From contig DXXK01000088.1 of assembly GCA_019416425.1 (NCBI GenBank), positions 1 to 64,000 of the forward strand: a stretch of DNA of 64,000 nt. The letters are read 5' to 3'. Each line of letters begins with the position of its first letter. Within the stretch, counting starts at the first letter, position 1. The position numbers and the translations under genes were made by a program. This DNA comes from Bacteroidales bacterium. GTDB lineage: Bacteria > Bacteroidota > Bacteroidia > Bacteroidales > Muribaculaceae. The notes under the pieces were generated by a model, which was given only the letters and a program-made list of their open reading frames with translations, ran no database searches and was not told the DNA's origin. Below are positions 60,474 to 64,000 of the stretch, in pieces.

Positions 60474-61412
60474 ATGGCCTATCATAAGTCCAGATCAAAG
60501 ACCCACGACTACCGGAGCCGTTGCATCTATCTCATCACCATTGTCAAGGCCGATACAACTCCTGTATTGTCTCATACTTTCGGAGGACTCCACTCCGCCG
60601 TCTCCGTTCCCGGCGTGCGCACCACCGCCGCCGGCGATATCATCAAGGCGCAGCTACGCAACATTCCCCTCAACTTCCCGGAAGCCCGATTGCTGCAGTA
60701 TGTCGTGATGCCCGATCATCTGCATTTTGTCATTGATATCCAGAGGCCAACCACCTATCACCTTGGTGAACTGATCTCCGCATTCACTGGCGACTGCACA
60801 CGCGCCGCCGGTTTTGCGGAATCTTTCTTCGAGCCGGGGTATCATGACCGCATCCTGCGCCATAAGGGTCAGCTCCGCAACATGATTGATTATGTGCGCG
60901 ACAATCCGCGCCGCCTCATCATCAAGCGTGAGCACCCAGATTATTTCAACAAGCCGCAGCAGCTCAGAATCGGAGAGAATTCATACACAGTATATGGCAA
61001 TTTCCTGCTGCTGCGCAACCCTACCATCTCGGCTGTGCGGATCAGCCGTAGTTTCTCCGAGCAGGAACTCAAGGCGCATCATGCTGATTGGGAGGAAACC
61101 ATTCGCGATAATGGCGTTCTGGTCTCGCCATTCATCAGTGCGGCCGAGAAGCAGGTGCGCGACAAGGCCATCGCCGACGGCGGTAACATAATCCTGATAA
61201 CGCGTGAGGAGATGGAAGAAAAATTCAAGCCTTCAGGCCGGATGTTCGAGCTGTGTTCGGAGGGGCGTCTGCTCATTATCTCGACAGGTAGAGCCGGAAT
61301 CAGCTCGGCCATCAGTCGCTCAGAGGCTTTGGCCATGAATGCCCTGGCCGAAACCATCGCCTCCGACTCCCGTCCTGCATTTACCCTCACGCCCGGCGGT
61401 GAGAATCAATAG
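60474..61412 (+). CDS. REP-associated tyrosine transposase (Y1_Tnp/RAYT)
   Basis: A 312-residue HUH-type single-strand nuclease. The metal-binding motif is VVMPDHLHFVIDI (H-x-H) and the catalytic tyrosine lies in LRNMIDYVRDNPRRLIIKR. Related proteins cut and join REP hairpins. The C-terminal 120 residues (ISAAEKQVRDKAIADGGNIILITREEMEEKFKP) are longer than in minimal family members and are seen in Bacteroidota versions. The start MAYHKSRSKTHDYRSRC is the usual opening; eight further codons are open upstream. The gene ends overlapping the convergent gene at 61406 by 7 bases and divides the TIR operon from the CHAT operon. Confidence 0.88.
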   Translation: MAYHKSRSKTHDYRSRCIYLITIVKADTTPVLSHTFGGLHSAVSVPGVRTTAAGDIIKAQLRNIPLNFPEARLLQYVVMPDHLHFVIDIQRPTTYHLGELISAFTGDCTRAAGFAESFFEPGYHDRILRHKGQLRNMIDYVRDNPRRLIIKREHPDYFNKPQQLRIGENSYTVYGNFLLLRNPTISAVRISRSFSEQELKAHHADWEETIRDNGVLVSPFISAAEKQVRDKAIADGGNIILITREEMEEKFKPSGRMFELCSEGRLLIISTGRAGISSAISRSEALAMNALAETIASDSRPAFTLTPGGENQ

Positions 61413-62017
61413 TACTCGATTTCGAAACGGGTCACGTTCTTCATGCCTATTGTTTCCTGCGTGAACTCGGTCGGATTGCCGTACGAGTCGGTCTGATTGA
61501 TGGTTACTGTCCAGCGAATGGCCTGGTCGCCCATGGTCTGCTCAATGGCATACGGGAACATATCCGATTCTGCTCGATACAGATAGGTGCTTGTGGTACT
61601 GACCTGCGCATTGGATGTCACATTCCTCAGCATCGCTCCATTTTCCTTGAACTCAACCTTGTATTCCAGTCCTGCGACCTTGTACCTGTAGGCTGTCTTC
61701 GTGAATTCGGAAATCTCGATCAGGCCTGCGTCCTTCATGTTAGGACCCTGGTACATGGACAGAGTCACGCTGTCGCGGTGGGCCGACCAGTCGTAGACCA
61801 TGCGCATGTTGCCCTGGCTCACGCTCAGGATGCGGCCATCGCGGTCAAACTCCGTTACAATCGCGCCTTGTTGATTGGACATCCTCACCTTCTTGGGATG
61901 GCCGAAATATATGTTCATCTGGGCGCCCGTCAGGTTCTGGCCCTTGGCGTCCGTGCTTCCGATAGCCGTCATCACCAGGACAATGGCCAGAAATTTAAGT
62001 AGATTTATTATTCTCAT
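61406..62017 (-). CDS. Secreted protein of unknown function, 203 aa
   Basis: A signal peptide (FLAIVLVMTAIGSTDAKGQ) precedes a beta-rich domain with YD/RHS-like strands (VTEFDRDGRILSVSQGNMRMVYDW, TQETIGMKNVTRFEIEY). The family is not recognised. It overlaps the CHAT gene by 4 bases (ATGA), so it is translated together with it. A periplasmic partner of an intracellular CHAT protease is odd, unless the CHAT protein is itself exported. Confidence 0.68.
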   Translation of the reverse strand: MRIINLLKFLAIVLVMTAIGSTDAKGQNLTGAQMNIYFGHPKKVRMSNQQGAIVTEFDRDGRILSVSQGNMRMVYDWSAHRDSVTLSMYQGPNMKDAGLIEISEFTKTAYRYKVAGLEYKVEFKENGAMLRNVTSNAQVSTTSTYLYRAESDMFPYAIEQTMGDQAIRWTVTINQTDSYGNPTEFTQETIGMKNVTRFEIEYY

Positions 62018-64000
62018 ATGCTGATATGTGTGTTTGCGTCGATCAATATGAACGCAGCCCAGTATTCAGGGTCGGCGTATTGAGCCTTGACGGCAGTCTG
62101 AGCCTGCTTCAGCGCGTCGTATTGGCTTTGTCCCAGCGTCAGGTTCTTGTAGAACTCCGTCATCAGCAGCTGTGTGGCCTTGTCGTCTACTTTCCACAGA
62201 CTCATCAGTATGCTCTGCGCACCGGCCTGCTTGAAGCCGCGCTGCAGTCCGAACACGCCGTCCTGGCCGATGATGCCTCGTCCCGTCTCGCAGGCCGACA
62301 GCACCGCAAGCTTCAAGCCTCGGAGGTCCATCAGCGATATCTCATGAGCCGTCAGGATGCCGTCGTCCTTCAGTTTACGGGTATCCATGCCCCAGAGGGT
62401 GTTCTGCGCTCCGGCCAGATAGAGGCCTGTGGCCGACAGCATGTCGGCGTTCCTGGAGAGGTCAGGTACGTTGCTGTCGAAGAATCCGTGTGTGGCAACA
62501 TGCAGTATGTCTGTATGATGGCCGGACAGTTGCAGAAAATTGTTCTTCGTGGCTGACTTGTCGGTCCGTTTGGATACATTGCATTTGGGCGACATGATGT
62601 CGTAGACCAGTTCCGTCTCGGTCAGTGTCCCGGGCAGGTATTCCAGAAAGTCATCCGACGACCGTGTTCCGCCCTTGGAGTCTTTATAGAAATCCGCCAC
62701 CTCGCCCAGTCCGTAGCTTACGCCTCCGAACATAGCCATGTTGGAGATCCTCGAGTCTGCGTGCCCAAGCGCCAGCTCGCGTGTCGAGGACAGCCTCCGA
62801 AGGTTATACCGTTCCGATTCCGGCAGGTTCTCCAGCGCCACGTTGTGCAGGAATCCGTCGGCCGCAAAATATATATTTCCTTCCTCGCGGCCTGGCATCA
62901 CATCGATTAGATTCCGGAATATCATCTGGAATATCTTGCCGTCCTTGTGGTAGTCGCTCGGTGTATCGTATTTAGGCCATTCTGAATCCAGGCCTATCGC
63001 AACGTATTTAGGCCCGCTGTGTTTCGACATCACTAATGCGCCGTACTGTCTTGACCTGGCGTCCATCTGGAAGGAGAAGAACTCGATTGCGATGTCTTTC
63101 TCGCCCAGACACTTCTGGACGTCCTCGTGCCTTACAGTCAGTCCCTGAGTGTAATCGCCGTAGGTCTTGGATTTGGCCAGCAGATGTTTCTCCAGCTCAT
63201 TGGCTTTGGTCCGCATGGCTACGACATTGGGATCGTAGGGATCCGGAGCAGACTGAATCTTCTGGTTCAGTTCGCGCCACTCGTTCAGCAGGGACAGCGA
63301 TTCCCTGTCGCCCTCTTCCTGCAGCAGGCGGTTCAGTTCGATTGTGGAGTTCAGCAGCAGACCTTTGGTGAACAGCAGCGCGTCGTAGCCCAGGGCGGCA
63401 TAGCGGTCATCGTCCGGTGCCAGGGCGGCGTAATGAGGGATGTTGTCCAGGTTGCCGCGCTTGGCGTTGGTGAAGGCTGTCCGTTCCTCCAGGGTCATCC
63501 AGCGGTAGCTCTGCAGGATTTTCTCCTTCTGGAATTCATAGCCGGTACGGAAGTTGTCGAATGCGTTCCGGGTGTCTCCGCTCTCGAACTGGTAGTAAGC
63601 CAGGTCATGGACGAAGTTGTCGTAGGCCCAGTCGGCCTCCTTGGCTATGTCGATAGCCTGTTTGGACAGGTTGATTGCCTCGTCATAGTTGCCCAATGTA
63701 TAGTTGACATGGCCTAAGATCATCAGCGCCGAGCAGACTGTGTAGTTCCGGGTCGAGGTCACAGGTATCAGCTGATGGTATATGAAATCCCTGAGGCCCT
63801 GCTCGATATCAAGCCACTGCATTCCGGGGATGATTGTCGCTTCCGACACCAGGGCCTGATAGAAGGGCAATATGGTGGATGCCAACTGGGGAACTCCTAT
63901 ACCCTGGTTGATCAGGTCCTGGATTGAGACGGTCGACATGATGTTACGGAATTCCTGTCCAACATCGAAGCCTGCATTGTACGCCTCTTCTTGATTCTGA
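62014..64000 (-). CDS. TPR-CHAT (caspase-like) protease, N-terminus beyond window
   Basis: The reading frame runs off the right edge; codons before the ATG at 63939 (reading EEAYNAGFDVGQEF) are also coding-like, so the true start lies outside. At least 662 residues are visible. The first half holds helical TPR-like repeats (GHVNYTLGNYDEAINLSKQAIDIAKEA; DLAYYQFESGDTRNAFDNFRTGYEFQ). The C-terminal 280 residues are a CHAT domain with catalytic histidine in ILHVATHGFF and cysteine in AVLSACETGRG, then GVFGLQRGFKQAGAQSILMSLWKVDD. CHAT proteases act in several bacterial defence and cell-death systems, often after sensing by repeats. Confidence 0.9.
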   Translation of the reverse strand, partial: QNQEEAYNAGFDVGQEFRNIMSTVSIQDLINQGIGVPQLASTILPFYQALVSEATIIPGMQWLDIEQGLRDFIYHQLIPVTSTRNYTVCSALMILGHVNYTLGNYDEAINLSKQAIDIAKEADWAYDNFVHDLAYYQFESGDTRNAFDNFRTGYEFQKEKILQSYRWMTLEERTAFTNAKRGNLDNIPHYAALAPDDDRYAALGYDALLFTKGLLLNSTIELNRLLQEEGDRESLSLLNEWRELNQKIQSAPDPYDPNVVAMRTKANELEKHLLAKSKTYGDYTQGLTVRHEDVQKCLGEKDIAIEFFSFQMDARSRQYGALVMSKHSGPKYVAIGLDSEWPKYDTPSDYHKDGKIFQMIFRNLIDVMPGREEGNIYFAADGFLHNVALENLPESERYNLRRLSSTRELALGHADSRISNMAMFGGVSYGLGEVADFYKDSKGGTRSSDDFLEYLPGTLTETELVYDIMSPKCNVSKRTDKSATKNNFLQLSGHHTDILHVATHGFFDSNVPDLSRNADMLSATGLYLAGAQNTLWGMDTRKLKDDGILTAHEISLMDLRGLKLAVLSACETGRGIIGQDGVFGLQRGFKQAGAQSILMSLWKVDDKATQLLMTEFYKNLTLGQSQYDALKQAQTAVKAQYADPEYWAAFILIDANTHISI

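Overview
The window looks like a chromosomal segment of a gut Bacteroidales bacterium, most likely a Muribaculaceae/Duncaniella- or Bacteroides-like lineage of intermediate G+C. The evidence is a SusC/SusD pair with surface glycan-binding lipoproteins, TonB-dependent barrels, many lipoproteins with Bacteroidota lipoboxes, and repeated matches to the Bacteroidota promoter (TTTG about 19-21 nt upstream of TAnnTTTG). The genus call is inference.

Layout: (1) 1-3.4 kb: an IS1380-type transposase cut by the left edge, a gene-free stretch with many inverted repeats, then a zinc-ribbon/GNAT pair behind a long structured leader. (2) 3.2-7.8 kb: an outer-membrane barrel gene and a small lipoprotein gene divergent from a histidine kinase/response regulator pair, with an 18-bp tandem repeat between them that looks like an operator. 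(3) 7.9-17.6 kb: Kup potassium transporter, membrane acyltransferase, AraC regulator, a decayed esterase gene, a secreted flavodoxin-like lipoprotein, a frameshifted AlbA/Schlafen-type ATP-binding protein, a beta-carbonic anhydrase, a TlpA-like thioredoxin and a lipoprotein. (4) 17.6-35.6 kb: a complete beta-mannan utilisation locus on the minus strand. In transcription order it holds AraC regulator, esterase/GH5 chimera, SusC, SusD, two glycan-binding lipoproteins, a GH26 lipoprotein, a second GH26, GH130 mannosylglucose phosphorylase, GPH-type transporter and cellobiose 2-epimerase. The last four genes have the same order as the characterised Bacteroides fragilis mannan operon. (5) 35.6-49.3 kb: a split DUF1016 nuclease gene, a GH36 alpha-galactosidase that could debranch galactomannan, an AAA/PD-(D/E)XK protein, a divergent alginate-lyase-like/heparinase-II-like pair, DUF488 and DUF3298-like genes, and an AAA/DUF4143 gene beside a six-copy repeat. 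(6) 49.6-64 kb: a signalling or conflict island.

The island is the most unusual part. One minus-strand train encodes a membrane protein with RCK/TrkA-N-like Rossmann folds and a C-terminal RyR-like domain, a truncated pseudokinase fused to TIR, a macro-domain-TIR fusion, a PrsW-type intramembrane protease, a TIR-transmembrane-formylglycine-enzyme-like fusion, a secreted protein, an M48 metalloprotease with a zinc ribbon, and three small proteins (one with a zinc ribbon). A CHAT (caspase-like) TPR protein with a secreted partner lies just beyond a REP-associated tyrosine transposase gene. Three different TIR proteins, a macro domain, a RyR domain and three protease types side by side suggest a nucleotide-signalled immune or stress system. 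That function is inferred from domains only.

Mannan pathway (knowledge applied to this order): surface GH5/GH26 enzymes cut mannan, SusC/D import the products, GH26 releases mannobiose, the GPH carrier brings it into the cytoplasm, the epimerase makes mannosyl-glucose, and GH130 phosphorolyses it to mannose-1-phosphate and glucose. Three genes carry frameshifts or deletions; these may be real decay or assembly errors.
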